DNA of 64,000 nt from Tetrapyrgos nigripes (GCA_013368315.1 JAACJM010000200.1:91787-155786); one strand, 5' to 3'; counted from the first letter of the stretch, positions 1 through 11,590 are shown. Made by a program: numbers and translations. Notes: generated by a model from the letters alone, not told the origin.

Positions 1-762
1 TGATCTCAATAATCAATCTCGAGGTAGCAGCGCACCTCGATATAAACCCAGTCTTAACAATCCTTTCCGTAACGACATGGACGCCGTGAGGAGTCAACCT
101 GTGTAATTGAGAAAAGCTTTAGAGATTGGCAGTCGATAGAGCGAAGATCTGATCCACCTTGCGATGAAAGTGGGCTGTCAGCGAGTTACAACATGTTCCA
201 GCACAAAAAGGCCAACGACGTTTCAAAAGCTTGCTATACTTCCCGTATACTTTTACTCTGACGTGAGAGGGGGCAGTCTTGAGCTAGAAAGTGATGTGTA
301 GGGTGCGATGATGATGGTTGAGAACAAAGGATCTTTATTACATAACGATGGTCCCTCTTGCGCCAACTACCTCGACTTGACGTAGCCAACATGCGGGGAC
401 TAAGATCCACAGATAACTGCACCTACTATACCTACGATGGCATCCAGTTGTTTGCAGGTATGTCTAATGATTTTCTCCGAAGAAATCGAGTTTAGCCGAT
501 CCTGCTAGGTGACGATAGCCTTTGAGACCGGTTTTGCGACTCCCAACAACTACAACTGCGCAGCTTGACCATCTTGCGGGACGAACCTATGTCCAGTCTT
601 TGACCCTGAGCAATACATCCAACATACGGCAGCGAAGGCGCAATCAGCGGCCACAAATGAGTAAGCACTCAATTTGTCAGTGACAGCGACGCGTATGGTC
701 TTTATCCTTCGGGCGTAGTAAGCAATCTCGGTCTATGATTGGGTGTACACATTCTTTCGACC

Positions 763-770
763 TATAAAAG
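763..770 (+). promoter_or_regulatory. TATA box of NmrA-like gene, copy 1
   Basis: TATAAAAG lies 61 bases upstream of the ATG at 831. The same box sits at the same distance upstream of the second copy, inside a conserved block (ATTCTTTCGA...TATAAAAGCAGCCCATGTAGG). Conservation between the duplicates supports it as the core promoter. Confidence 0.6.
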
Positions 771-830
771 CAGCCCATGTAGGTTAGTAAAGTCATCAAC
801 TTCTCACTTCTATCATCTCAAATCTCTGAC

Positions 831-1903
831 ATGTCCACCAGCTCTTCCTACACGAACACATCGTTTGCCGTTCTCGGTAGCAATGGTGCTATCAGTCCTT
901 ATGTGATTGAAGCCCTCTCCAAACATCCCGGTGTCAAGAAACTCATAGTCCTTTCCCGCCCATCTTCATCGAAACCCGCCAACTTCCCAGCTAATGCTGA
1001 GCTCATCCCAGTCGATTACAATGACCACGTTGCTTTGGTGAACGTTTTCACCAAGCACTCCACAGAAGTCGTGGTCTCTACTCTCTCTAACACAGCCATT
1101 CTCGATGCTCAACAGAAAGCTGCGAAAGCCGCAAAAGAGGCTGGAGTAAAGCTTTTTGCTCCTTCCGAGTATGGTGTCGTAAGCGTTGGTTTGGCTGGAT
1201 TGGGCGAAGGCAATCCGTTGGCGAGTAAGGATAGGTTTGCAGGTGCGTTGTACCGGGCTGAGTCTTTCTGTCGCTTGGAACTGACTTTATTGCCCAGAAT
1301 TCCTGAAATCCATCGAGCTGCCATATGTCCGTTACTTTGTGAGTCTTGCTTCTATGTTCTTCACTAGGTGATGTAATGACGGCTCCTGTAGACTGGCTTG
1401 TGGCTTCGTTATGTTCCCTGGATTATTGGTTACGACGACAACCAAAAGGTCAATATCATTGGCAAAGGAGAATCCCCAATTAGTTGCACGGCTGAGGAGG
1501 ACGCAGGTGGTGCGTCTCATTATCCTTCCTTCCTTCTGAAGCTACATACATGGTGCTGACCGTCCAAATGTCTTCTATAGGATTCATCGCACACACCTTG
1601 ACTACGCTCCCTCCTTCCCAGCTTTCCAACGCTCACTTCCGTCTGGAAGGCGAGCGTTTGACAATTCGTCAGATTGCGCAACGCCTCAATAAACCTATCA
1701 ACCCTGTCGAAGCTATTCCCGGTCCTGGCTCTGAATTGCGAACTATTCTTGCTAAGCACTGCGAGATTGGAGCTGGAAGTACTGGCTGGGACAATGGTAA
1801 ACAGAAGGAGAATCCCAAGGATAGTGAAGAAGGAGCCGGCAGTGCCAATAAGTTTTGGGAAGGACATGTGTGGAAAAAGCTCGAGGAGGTGGTCTCTTTG
1901 TAA
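831..1903 (+). CDS. NmrA-like / isoflavone-reductase-like NAD(P)-binding protein, copy 1
   Basis: Four exons: 831-1242, 1298-1338, 1392-1509 and 1581-1903, with introns of 55, 53 and 71 bases and GT-AG ends. The product is 297 aa. Residues 12-22 (FAVLGSNGAIS) form the Rossmann dinucleotide loop; the third glycine of the usual GxxGxxG is serine. Downstream are VVVSTL, the PSEYG segment, and after splicing EFLKSIELPYVRYF followed by TGLWLRYVPWIIGY, IGKGESPISCT and LRLEG-like FRLEGERLTI, the usual order in fungal NmrA-family proteins. The family includes NAD(P)-dependent reductases and redox-sensing regulators without catalysis, so the substrate cannot be named. It is probably cytosolic; no signal peptide is seen. 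About 95 percent identical to the copy at 4212, both open. The frame and splice sites agree in both copies, which supports the model. Confidence 0.88.
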
Positions 1904-1971
1904 GTTATCAATAAGTTATCCCGATTATCGTCGGTTATTACCTGGTACTATGTATACACAATAAATCAATA

Positions 1972-2444
1972 CTATCCATCGGAATTGAAAGCACTAAGCT
2001 CTTTCCTCACTTTCCCTTGGGATATGATCTGCGAGGGTATAGGTTCCTCCACTGTCCTCATTCTACTCGCTCTCTTGCGTATTACATCTTCATGACTGGC
2101 CGAGAAAGGATCTTCATAGCTCTGATAGCTAGAGGGCCGACTTGGTTTCTCTCTCGACTTGCCCTTGTCCATCCTTTCATTCCCAACTACCCTATCATAC
2201 ATCTCGTTATCCGTATACGGCTCCTGCGAATGTGCCCTTCCCTCTCCTCCTTCACGGTTCGATGGTCCTGGCTCCGAGTCAGCAAGGAGAGGCGAGTAAT
2301 CGTTATGCCGAAGGGGAATGAAAAGGCGACACTGAAGATACGACGTCTCTGCGACGCGATCCCCTGTTTCGTGTGGACAGGTGGAGAACTAACCACAGTA
2401 TGGCAAGGATAAGAAGGATAATGCCCACGATACCAGTGAGAAAA
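1972..2444 (-). pseudogene. Truncated copy of the single-pass membrane protein gene
   Basis: On the minus strand this matches the C-terminal half of the intact gene at 5346-6415: the membrane segment (GIILLILAILWLVLHL), the arginine-rich stop-transfer RNRGSRRRD, then the serine-rich tail and the terminal AFNSDG. It lacks the signal peptide, the lumenal domain and half of the membrane span, because homology ends at 2444. Frame changes after the VSSVSPFHSPS segment split what remains. The gene in the second unit is intact, so the loss is specific to this unit. Confidence 0.85.
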
Positions 2445-3245
2445 CCCTAAGGACTACGGCCGAAAATGCGATCATTCGTCATAAACCTTGATGCCGAAAA
2501 TTCGAGAATAGCTGCGAAGAAAGGGAAACTTCCGCAGGAGCAGGAGACCATACACAAGATAGACATGCAGTAATTTCGTTTATATTGACGAAGAACTATA
2601 CGACCTACAGGCGAAAATGCCTTTCCAGGTCCGTCAAGACAACTTTGCATCCCATAGACGAAAATGCTCAGCAGAGGACTAGTGGAGGTGGCGCAAGGAA
2701 GAATGGTGATGTGAAAACAACATCCTATAACTAGGCGTCCAAAGGCTAAGAGCTGGGGAAGTTATTTGCAGAGATAGGTTCTGCCTTTTTCCGATGACAT
2801 CACGTGACCATCTGTTGCTCGGCAAATGTAGCAAAGCGAATCATCGAGATTGCAGAAATGAGAAACCCTCTCCAGCAAATAGAGCAGGCGTACTGTGATC
2901 CGGAAGTCTTGGACGAGTCAATAGGCGAGTTATGACAATTGCGGATTCTTGATATCAAGTTCTAGGATTTCAAAGCTTGGCCCTTGGGTAACTTTGAGTA
3001 AATAGAATAACGGCGAAAGACAGCTGATATGGATACTGAAGTCCCGGAGAGTTGACGTTTGCAAGTAGTAGGCAGCGATCTTCGAGAAAAGACGATCGCT
3101 GTCATGGTGTAGGGTTTGGTTGACGATTTTGCGTAAGTGGTTCCAATTAGCTTAGGGGGTACGGGAAGAACCATAACGCTATGGTCACGGTTACGTATCT
3201 GGATGGACTCGGAAACCTTCCGCCTACTGACTATGATATATAAGG
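2445..3245. other. Junction sequence between the duplicated units, no gene seen
   Basis: This 800-base stretch has no counterpart in the second unit. It carries four scattered copies of the word CGAAAATGC(G/C/T) between 2460 and 2670 (near 2460, 2495, 2611 and 2657), a weak tandem pattern. No coding frame with recognisable content is present. Confidence 0.5.
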
Positions 3246-3920
3246 GTTCTCAATAATCAATCTCGTGGTAGCAGCGCACGTTTAGATAAATCCAGTCATA
3301 ACAATCCTTTCCGTGACAATATGAACGTCGTGAGCAATCGACCTGTGAAATTGAGGAAGGGTCTAGAGAGAAATCGATAGAGGGAAGATCTGACCTACCT
3401 TGCGAGGAAAGTGGGCTAGCGCAAAGAGGCCAACAGTGTTTCAAAAGCTTGCTACACTTCACGTATACTCTTGCTCTGACATGAGAGGGGGGCGGCCTGG
3501 AGCTAGAATGCCGTTGGGTGCGACGACGGCGGTTGAGTCTTGAGAACAAAGGACCTTCATTACATAACAACGGTCCCTCTTACCAACTACCACCTCGACC
3601 TGACGTATCCAACATGTTGGGTCTCTACAACCTCCGTGTATCCATCATCCGAAAGCTCCACGGATAACTCCACCTACTATACCTACTAAAATGGCGCTCA
3701 GTTGGGAGGTATGTCTGATAATTTTCTCCGAAGAAATCGAGTTTAGCCGATGCTGCTAGGTAACGATAGTCTTTGGGATCAGTGTTGTGACTCTCAACAA
3801 CCACAGCTGTGCAGCTTGTCCATCTTGACTGGTCGAATCTATGTCCAGTCTTTGACGCTGAGCAATACATGTAACATACGGCAGCGAAGGCGCAAATGGC
3901 CGCTAAAATGAGTACACACT

Positions 3921-4038
3921 TAGGTTCGTGACTAGCTTGCCTTTGAGTAATGACTCTAGTCAGCTAATTCACTCTCAAGATCTCAATTCTGACTCTGAGG
4001 AACGTGAGCTCCTCAAAACCAGGCTGGTCACGAGCCTA
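3921..4038. mobile_element. Short TIR element (MITE-like), present only in unit 2
   Basis: Terminal inverted repeats of 16 bases: left TAGGTTCGTGACTAGC (3921-3936), right end the reverse complement TAGGCTCGTGACCAGC (4023-4038), 14 of 16 matching. Comparison with unit 1 shows the flanks AATGAGTA and AGCACTC joined directly there, so about 127 bases were gained here (or lost in unit 1). I see no clean target duplication. No coding capacity. Confidence 0.6.
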
Positions 4039-4133
4039 GGAAGCACTCGCTTTGTCAGTGACACGACGACCCCTGTCTTCTCGGCGTATTAAGCAATCTC
4101 GGTCTATAATTGCATGTACACATTCTTTCGACG

Positions 4134-4141
4134 TATAAAAG
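4134..4141 (+). promoter_or_regulatory. TATA box of NmrA-like gene, copy 2
   Basis: TATAAAAG about 70 bases upstream of the ATG at 4212, in the same context as the box at 763-770 of copy 1. Confidence 0.6.
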
Positions 4142-4211
4142 CAGCCCATGTAGGTCAGTAAAGCCATCAACTTCCAAGTTCTCCCTTCTATCATCTCAAC
4201 TCTCCTCTGAC

Positions 4212-5277
4212 ATGTCCACCTCCAGCTCTTCCTACACGAACACCTCGTTTGCCGTTCTCGGTAGCAATGGCGCTATCAGTCCTTATGTCATTGACGCCCT
4301 CTCAAAACATCCTGGTGTCAAGAAACTCATAGTCCTTTCCCGCCCATCTTCCTCACAACCCGCCAACTTCCCAGCTAATGCTGAGCTCATCCCAGTCGAT
4401 TACAACGACCACGCTGCGTTGGTGAACGTTTTCACCAAGCACTCCACAGAAGTCGTGGTCTCTACTCTCCCTCACACTGCCACTTTCGATGCTCAACAGA
4501 AAGCTGCGAGAGCCGCAAAAGAGGCTGGAGTAAAGTTTTTTGTTCCTTCCGAGTATGGTTCCGTGACCATTGGTTTGGCTGAGGGTAATCCGTTGGCGAG
4601 TAAGGATAGGTTTGCAGGTGCGTTGTACCGGGCTGAGTCTTTCTGTCGCTTGAAACTGACTTTATTGATTGCCCAGAATTCCTGAAATCCATCGAGCTGC
4701 CTTATGTCCGTTACTTTGTGAGTCTTGCTTCTATGTTCTTCAATAGATGATGTACTGACTCCTCCTGTAGACTGGCTTGTGGCTTCGTTATGTTCCATGG
4801 ATTATTGGTTACGACGACAACCAAAAGGTCAACGTCATTGGCAAAGGAGAATCCCCAATTAGTTGCACGGCTGAGGAGGACACATGTGGTGCGTCTCACT
4901 ATGCTTCCATTCCTTCTACATTTCGGGTGCTGACCGACCAAATCTGTTCTATAGGATTCATCGCACACACCTTGACCACGCTCCCTCCTTCCCAGCTTTC
5001 CAACGCTCACTTCCGTCTGGAAGGCGACCGTTTGACAATTCGTCAGATTGCACAACGCCTCAATAAGCCTATCAACCCTGTCGAAGTTATTCCCGGTCCT
5101 GAATCCGAATTGCGAACTTTGGTCGCTAAGCAATACGACACGGGAGCTGGAAGTACTGGCTGGGATCATGGTAAACAGAAAGAGAACCCCAAGGATAGCG
5201 AAGAAGGAGCCGGCAGTGCCAATAAATTTTGGGAAGGACATGTTTGGAAAAAGCTCGAGGATGTGGTTTCTTTGTAA
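4212..5277 (+). CDS. NmrA-like / isoflavone-reductase-like NAD(P)-binding protein, copy 2
   Basis: Four exons: 4212-4617, 4677-4717, 4771-4888 and 4955-5277, giving 295 aa. An upstream in-frame ATG exists at 4110, but it lies before the TATA box, and copy 1 starts at the equivalent of 4212, so 4212 is chosen. Domain order is as in copy 1: Rossmann loop LGSNGAIS near residue 16, PSEYG, RYVPWIIGYDD, and a C-terminal tail GHVWKKLEDVVSL. Most differences from copy 1 are synonymous or conservative; exon 1 has lost a GL pair (GLAEGNP against GLAGLGEGNP), a whole-codon change. Retention of both frames suggests both are functional. It is convergent with the membrane-protein gene, whose stop is only about 70 bases downstream. 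Confidence 0.88.
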
Positions 5278-5345
5278 GTTACTCCAATTATTGTCGGTTA
5301 CTACGGTACAGTGACCTGGTACTATGTATACACAATAAATCAATA

Positions 5346-6415
5346 CTATCCGTCGGAATTGAAAGCACGAAGCTCTATTTCCTCACTCTTCCTTGGGGTA
5401 TGATCTGCGAAAGGGTTGGGTATAGCTTCCTCCACTGTACTCATTCTACTCGCTCTACTCGCTCTCTTGCCTACAAGATCTCCATGACTGTCCGAGAATG
5501 GGTCTTCAAAGCTTTGATAGCTAGAGGGCCGACTTAGATTCTCTCTCGACTTGCCCTTATCCCTCCTTTCATTCCCAACTACTCTACCATGCATCTCGTT
5601 ATCCGTATACGGCTCCTGCGCATGTGCAACTGGAAAATAGAATAACGAGTCATCCCGTACATGTGCCCTTCCCCCTCCCCCTCCACGGCTAGATGGTCCT
5701 GGTTCCGCGTCGTCAAGGAGAGGCGAGTAATCGTGATCCCGTGGAGGAATGAAAGGCGACCCTGAAGACACGATGTCTCTGCGACGCGACCGGCTGTTTC
5801 GTGTGGACAGGTGGAGAACTAACCATAGTACGGCAAGAATAAGAAGGATACCGCCCACGATACCAGCGAGAATGAGAATGAGTTTCATGTAGAGGGGAAA
5901 GCGGTTATGGGGGTCCTCCTTTTCATCATCATCATCAGAGGTAGGTGGATGTTCGGTATCATCGGAGTCGGTTCCTGTTTGACGGCGGAGTAAATGCGTT
6001 GATGAGTGTTTTACGGAATGGATGTATGGGGCAGAAGGTCCTAGGGAGTGTAGGTGCATGACGTGGCCATGTTTTTGAGGGTCCAGAATGCGGAGGATGT
6101 AGGCGACGACTGAAGAGTCCGTTGGGGACCAATCATGTGCCTCATGTATGAATGCATGTAAAGGTGGTCTGGAAGTTGGATCAAACTTCATGAGAGAGTC
6201 AGTCGTCGCTGTATAGAACCGTAAAGACATGATAACATGAGGCTAATTACGCGTTGCGACGTACCTGAAATCCCAGCTTCTCCGAAACCATCATTAGCAG
6301 GCTCAACAGCAACACCATCAAATGGTGAGGTAGGTAAAGCTACCCCGCGAGTGACGAAAAGAGGTGCGAAAAGAATGAGGTACCGAGCTGGGCAAGGACT
6401 GGAGCCAGGCGTCAT
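5346..6415 (-). CDS. Predicted secreted-pathway single-pass membrane protein
   Basis: Two exons on the minus strand: 6415-6265 and 6208-5346, with an intron of 55 bases; 337 aa. The ATG at 6415 is chosen because the upstream ATG at 6448 runs into a stop after seven codons. Residues 1-26 form a signal peptide (PARYLILFAPLFVTRGVALP). A lumenal or extracellular domain of about 130 residues follows, ending in an acidic run (TSDDDDEKED), then a membrane span at about 156-183 and an arginine-rich stop-transfer segment. The roughly 150-residue cytosolic tail is rich in Ser, Gly, Pro and Asp. The type I topology (extracellular ligand-facing domain, short TM, disordered tail) is common in uncharacterised basidiomycete proteins; I do not recognise a family. 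A decayed copy lies at 1972-2444. Confidence 0.8.
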
Positions 6416-6450
6416 GCTGAGACTCAGAGTGCGAGGGAGAGTGACATGAA

Positions 6451-7289
6451 GAGGCCGAGATATCCTGTCACATTATATATGTCGGCGGTAAGAGCATATG
6501 GAGCTATCCATTTCCTTGCCGAATTTAGGTCGTATGATCAAATCAGGGGTTGACGATACTCAGTTTGGTGGATACTGGTGGCATGTTATAGACTTTGGGA
6601 GTCTCTCTACGTCCTACGGTCCGGGTAAATGAGGCAGTCTGCAGGTTTGAGTCAATCACTGCAGCGAACATGTCTTTCAGGGTCTGGCGCAGTTCGAACA
6701 ATGAGTATTGGTGCTGTGCTCAAGGCAATGATTACCTCGGTCATGGTGGCACGCTTGTAGAGCGCGCTGTTCCTGAGGTTCATTACCTTCCGGCTTATAC
6801 ATATACAATGGTGTAAAAGCCTTGAACAAACCTGATGGAAAAGACCGCTCAGCACTGGAAGCGGATATTAAAAATAACACCGGATTGTCAGACGGCCCTG
6901 ATCAGTTAGTTAGATACACAGCGTGGTCTCACTCTGGAACTGCTGGACTGAGTACATTAATTCAGCCTGTATTCACACAATCGCGAGCCAGAAATACTAG
7001 AAGGGTGAAACATTATTCAGAGTCTTTAGAGCCAGACGGAGGAGGAGTCTATTACCCAGGCTGGGACCAAAAATTGGACAGAATGAGACAGTTATTCCGT
7101 TGGGAGTAAGTAGATCCGTCGGATTTGATCTCTTCTTATTGCATTATCATCATTGCGCTACTGTAATTCTACAAAAATACTATAAGTACATCAGCGTTTG
7201 GTTCAAGAATGTCAAGACGGACGATTATCGAATTGAATGATAAAAGAAAATCAGGATTAACCTAAGGGCTAAACAGCGCCGACCTCCAA
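6451..7289 (+). other. Intergenic region with a possible coding fragment
   Basis: A plus-strand open frame at 6822-7109 has no ATG at its start, so if real it is an internal or last exon. Its C-terminal part reads GGGVYYPGWDQKLDR (about 7036-7080). Nearly the same peptide is encoded at about 20452-20500, with most base differences in third codon positions. The rest of the frame is not recognised. The remaining sequence (6451-6820 and 7110-7289) shows nothing I can assign apart from the 3' flank of the MYND gene. Confidence 0.35.
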
Positions 7290-9528
7290 TCACCAAACCG
7301 GCGTCTTCTCTGGGTTTCTATCCCAGCAAACCTCCAACTCATTAACTCCTTTCCTTCTTGCATACCTATAAATCTTTCCTGTACCCGTCGCCCAAGGAAA
7401 CATCGGATTCGTAGGCTGACCACCTCCACTCTTCTTCAGCTCTTCATCTTCTTCCCTAAACGCCACTCTGGCTTTCTCCCAAGCTTCTGTATCGGTAACA
7501 GTACCCGTACCCTTCCCTCCCTTGATCTCCATATCCTTCAACATCTTTGCGAGTTCATCAACGCTCGGAAGATCACGCATACTTGGATAATAACCCTCCA
7601 ACCAACCGTCTTCAGGCCCTCCACGACGTCCTCCACGCGTCAAGTAGGCTTCAAAGCTTCGCTTCCGGTCGTGGATGATCATCTCTCCATCTTCCTTCAC
7701 CCTATTACGCTGGACTTTGATGAGGAAAGGGTTATTGCCGTGGATATTCGGGGGAGGTCCTTTGGGATGGTTGGGATCGGTGAATCTGGTCGAGTTTTCG
7801 ATATCAGGAGTTTTCATGGCTCGAGTGGAGACGCCGGTAGCTGCGAGAGGGATGCCTAGCATGTTGGCAATACGGATGTCTTCGGTTTCGTAGTTGAATT
7901 TGAGAGGATGGAATTTCGCGCCCGTGAGGGTTTTGCAGAGGGACTTGTGTTCCTTCCAATGTAGCTTTTGACACTCTGGAAAGGAAAACGCGACGAAACG
8001 ACGGGTAATGACGGGTATTTGGAAAGAGGAACGACGGGGATACATGCACAATAGAGCGCATATATGAAGATCCCGCGACGTTGTATGCGTCGAAAAGAAA
8101 GTTGGAGACGCATATGTCCAGAAAAGGAAAGATATGGGTCCAATCAAATGTTAAAGCGCGCGTATGCGTGTAAAATGACAGGGAAAACAGTGAAAATGAG
8201 TTCAAAAGAAGAAACATACATCAGTGAGTGAGAGCCCAGCGAGTAAAAAAAGACTTACCGCTCCCGCAATACTCGACAGCCAAACACCCAGAACATTTAC
8301 TCACACCCTTCTTTTCGCAAACCACGCATCCTTCCGTCTTTGTGAGCTTTGCCAAATCCTCGTGGCTAAGTGGACCCATCGGTAGGAGGAAAGAGAAGAA
8401 AAATAGACGCTCCTCTTCGCCTTGGACGCGTTTCTTTTGATATTCCGCTTTGAAGTCGGAGGAGAGACGTTTGGAGTTGGAATTGAGAATGGTGAGGAGA
8501 AGCATTTGCTCTTCGGGAGTAGTAGTAATCTGGGAGCCATTGGCAGGGGTCATATGTTGTGCGATCCATCTCAGGGTGTCCATGGGTGGCGTGTTACGAC
8601 CAGCCGACGCGTAGGTGACGATGATAATGGGAACGTCGGGCTTCTCTGTTAGGCGACGGACTTCGACCATCTGGTAGTATTAGAGGTTTAGTAAATGATA
8701 GCGGTGAAGGAATAGATTACTCACTCGCATACAGATAGCCTGCATATGATCCTTCTCCTGCAAACAGCGAACCGTCGTCCATTATCCCAGCACTTGCTCA
8801 GAGTCATCAGAGTCTGGCGTACATCCATGAAAGGATTCTGATAGAGAGGAAACGCGTTCGGACCCTGAGATAAACTCTTCAACCCTTCCGACAAACTGCT
8901 CCTTCGAATCGCCTCAAAAATGGTTCTCGGGTTGGTAGATACGGAGTCCCAGGTTGGGTACTTTGGCGAAGCGGGATTGAAAGAGTCTTCTGGGAGCACC
9001 TGAGCCGTGGATTGGGAGAGACTGATGGCGGATTGAAGTCGTTTGTCGATAGTCGCGTCTTTGGTGAAAGCTCGACGCCATGGATGCCAACAAGCGGATC
9101 TTGTCTTCTCGAGGAATGTCGATAGCAGCACCAGCTGGGTCTTTGAAGACGCGTTTCATGTGCGACACGATGACTCTGACCCAGTCCAGACACCCGGCCT
9201 TGCAGTTGACGTCTTTGTGAAGTTTGCATTCGAAAATCGGCTCGCCGTGTTCATTCTTCTCCTTTGTGGGCGAAAACGATCCAAAAACGCTTGGAAGCGG
9301 TGGCCTGCTCTATAATAGACGTTTATAATGAGATGCCGACGTGTAACAGGTCTATAAACGTACCCCGAGGTCAACAGGATCCTTCAAGCCAGGGAATATT
9401 CGTTTCAACTCGTTTTCCATCATAAAGTTGTTAGTGATTCGGTGGTCATAGTGGCAGTCGTTGCAAAACTCAAAGCCGTGGTCTGCACAGAAGCACAAGT
9501 CGCCGACATGGATCATATCGCCTGCCAT
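7290..9528 (-). CDS. MYND-type zinc finger protein
   Basis: Six exons on the minus strand: 9528-9364, 9309-9077, 9021-8823, 8757-8725, 8670-8259 and 7975-7290; introns of 54, 55, 65, 54 and 283 bases, all GT-AG and all frame-consistent, giving 575 aa. Residues about 325-361 form a MYND finger: C-x2-C-x7-C-x2-C-x4-YC-x3-C-x7-H-x3-C; the last intron splits it between YCGS and ECQKLHW. The N-terminus has a second Cys/His cluster (CFCADHGFEFCNDCHYDH, residues about 12-30). MYND fingers usually bind proline-rich partner peptides in transcriptional or signalling complexes; the rest of the protein matches no enzyme motif I know. The 33-base exon 4 and the long last intron are the least certain parts of the model. 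Confidence 0.82.
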
Positions 9529-9871
9529 GGTTGAAGGGGGAAAGTCTCAGTTCAAGAGAGGGCCATTATGTAATTTAAGAAGCGACGCCAAACTAACCCC
9601 TCCGATCGCGACTGCGAAAAAGATCGCCCAGCAAGTCGGATTGGGTTAGGAATTGTTAGCAAGAAAAGACGGTATATTTAGGATAAAGGTACAGAAGTCA
9701 ATAATAGTCCAAACGTCCAAACGTCCATCAAACGGGAAAGATTACTACTGGTGTAGATAAATGATTCCAAATTCACGACTCCCGTACCGATTGATTGTCA
9801 AGTCAGGCGCATACATAGAGCATATATCCACTCCGTACGGGCGAACGCGAAACTTTTTTCGGTACCTACGT

Positions 9872-10596
9872 TCAGAGAACGAAAGCACCAGCAACGACAC
9901 CTGCTAAACTGACAATGACAGCCAGGGCCGCACCAGGTCCGGAAACCAACGTGACGGGAGTAGAAGCAGCATTGGTGTTGGCAGCTGAGGCACCAGAATT
10001 CGAAGCGGTGTTGGAGCCAGAGTTTGTAGCGGTGTTGGAGTTGCCAGGTGCGACTGAACGGGAGACGCTGTTGGTGGGAGAGGTGCCTGAGGGAATGGAT
10101 GCAGATCCAGTACTAGAGCCAGAACCGCCGGTAGCTGATGCAGTGTCTGAACTACCGCTACCGCTACTACCGCTACTGCTACCACCGCTGACTGTAGGAA
10201 TATAGCAAGACGCGTCAATAAAAGAGAGAGAAAGAACGTCGATCAAAAACTCACCCGCAGCGCACTGTTGTTGCTGAAGTGAAAGAGCGGATTGTATTTG
10301 GTCCGGGCAATTGCTTGTGACGCAACCGGCGGCATTAGTCTGGAAGGTGGTATCGGTACAGATACACTGAATGTCGTTACTGTGCACGCCGTTAATCAAC
10401 ATAAACCAGGACATAGACGATAGACAGCTTACATGTCCGTGCAGCTGCTACCAGAAAGACTCTGCGTGAGGCAGTTGGTTAAACAGTCACTGAGAGTGGG
10501 TGTAGCTTCAGCGCTAGTGTCCGTGCTGGAAGAATCTTGGGCATTGACGGCGAGTATGGTAATACCGAATAAGACGACGAGTTTGCTGGAGAACAT
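9872..10596 (-). CDS. CFEM-domain GPI-anchored cell surface protein
   Basis: Three exons on the minus strand: 10596-10433, 10379-10255 and 10191-9872; 202 aa. Signal peptide at residues 1-19 (FSSKLVVLFGITILAVNA). Eight cysteines at 38, 42, 52, 60, 62, 74, 79 and 94 in the CFEM arrangement, with the DIQCICTD core. A long Ser/Gly/Thr/Asn-rich stalk follows, then a C-terminal hydrophobic stretch (LAVIVSLAGVVAGAFVL) typical of a GPI signal. CFEM proteins of fungi act at the cell wall or plasma membrane; some bind haem, others are adhesins or effectors. The Asp of the QCICTD segment is the position associated with haem-iron binding in some members, so haem binding is possible but unproven. The start at 10596 is preferred to an upstream extension because it begins directly at the signal peptide. 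Confidence 0.9.
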
Positions 10597-10719
10597 GATG
10601 GGCAGAAAACTTGTGATAGAGTTGCGTTGGTGTCTTGGGACGGTGGGCGTAGACAAGAAGGAAGGATATCGTCCCACCCCACATTTTTATATCTTCGAGG
10701 GACCGAATTAGAACGTGGG

Positions 10720-11590
10720 AACTGGGCGTTAATGAGGAAAGGGCTGAAATGACGTAAGCGTGTCGATCCTACTTTTGGACAAGATCGTGGATGACAGCGG
10801 GGCCTGTTGTCCATCCGCAGCTGTGCTTAATATGACCCAAGCGAAGTGGCGAAAGCTCCAAAGGGGGCCTTGGGACGGCTTGAATTACATCTAAACTGAG
10901 GCAACGTTTCCTGACATCAGGAGTACTGTCAGGGGATCATCTGATATTCCACGGCTATGTTGATGGTTCAGTGATGCAAGCTCCTCGTCAGAGCGACTCA
11001 ACCCCTGTCCTAGGCCGGCATGTGTCTTGGAGAGGAGGTGGATCCAGGTCACAAGGCACAGTCAAAGAACGAAGCTAGTCCATGCACAATAGGGACTCAC
11101 CTCGGCGACTGCGCACATCCACCCGTTTGACGTTAGGTACTACAACGCAAAGGGACCCCTGTTTCAAAGAATCATTGATGACGTTCAAGAATAGTTCGAG
11201 CTTCTTATGACCATGATAGATAGATAGACACCCGCCAAGTGGCCCGTTCAGGACCCGCTGAGATGGCGATGACAGTATCAAAGATAGGAACTCACCTCTA
11301 TGCGTAGAAATTCGCCGTTCCAGGACCATAGCATCCTCCTCAGAGCAAATTCTTCTCGGGTATCAAAGTTCTCCGTTAAGACGTCAAAGAAAAAAACTGA
11401 CTGATTGATCGTCAACACGTCCATGATCTTGGCGATATGAACGAGTTTGGATGAACTGAGAGCGATCCTGACTTGGAAGCGGCGGCAATGAAGGGTGGAA
11501 AGATCAGCCAACGGTGACTGAGACGATGCGTTTGAGTCTAGGGCACTGTAAGCAAACCTTTCAATCAGAGAGTTGAGGTGAAGGATAATC
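10720..11590. other. Intergenic region, possible gene debris
   Basis: Minus-strand frames at 11075-11329 and 11278-11598 encode leucine-rich stretches of the kind seen in F-box/LRR proteins of basidiomycetes, but no diagnostic F-box motif is visible and the frames do not join. A short (GATA)n-like run lies near 11216. I would not call a gene here. Confidence 0.25.

Larger units (their letters stand above)
1..2444. repeat. Segmental duplication, unit 1
   Basis: This segment aligns in direct orientation with the segment starting near 3246: the first 60 bases match from about 3246, the NmrA-like genes match, and so does the following minus-strand gene tail. Homology stops abruptly near 2444, inside the transmembrane-coding part of the downstream gene, so this unit is truncated on its right side. 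It may extend left beyond the window. The upstream non-coding parts are more diverged than the coding exons. The first 830 bases hold no gene I can recognise; short antisense frames there are not shared cleanly between the two units. Confidence 0.85.
3246..6450. repeat. Segmental duplication, unit 2
   Basis: Second, more complete copy of the segment at 1-2444. It contains an intact NmrA-like gene and the intact convergent membrane-protein gene. Differences from unit 1 include a 118-base inverted-repeat element in the promoter-distal upstream region (3921-4038) and the full 5' half of the downstream gene. The left boundary is clear from the alignment of base 1 with about 3246; the right end cannot be set, because unit 1 is truncated. 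Confidence 0.8.
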
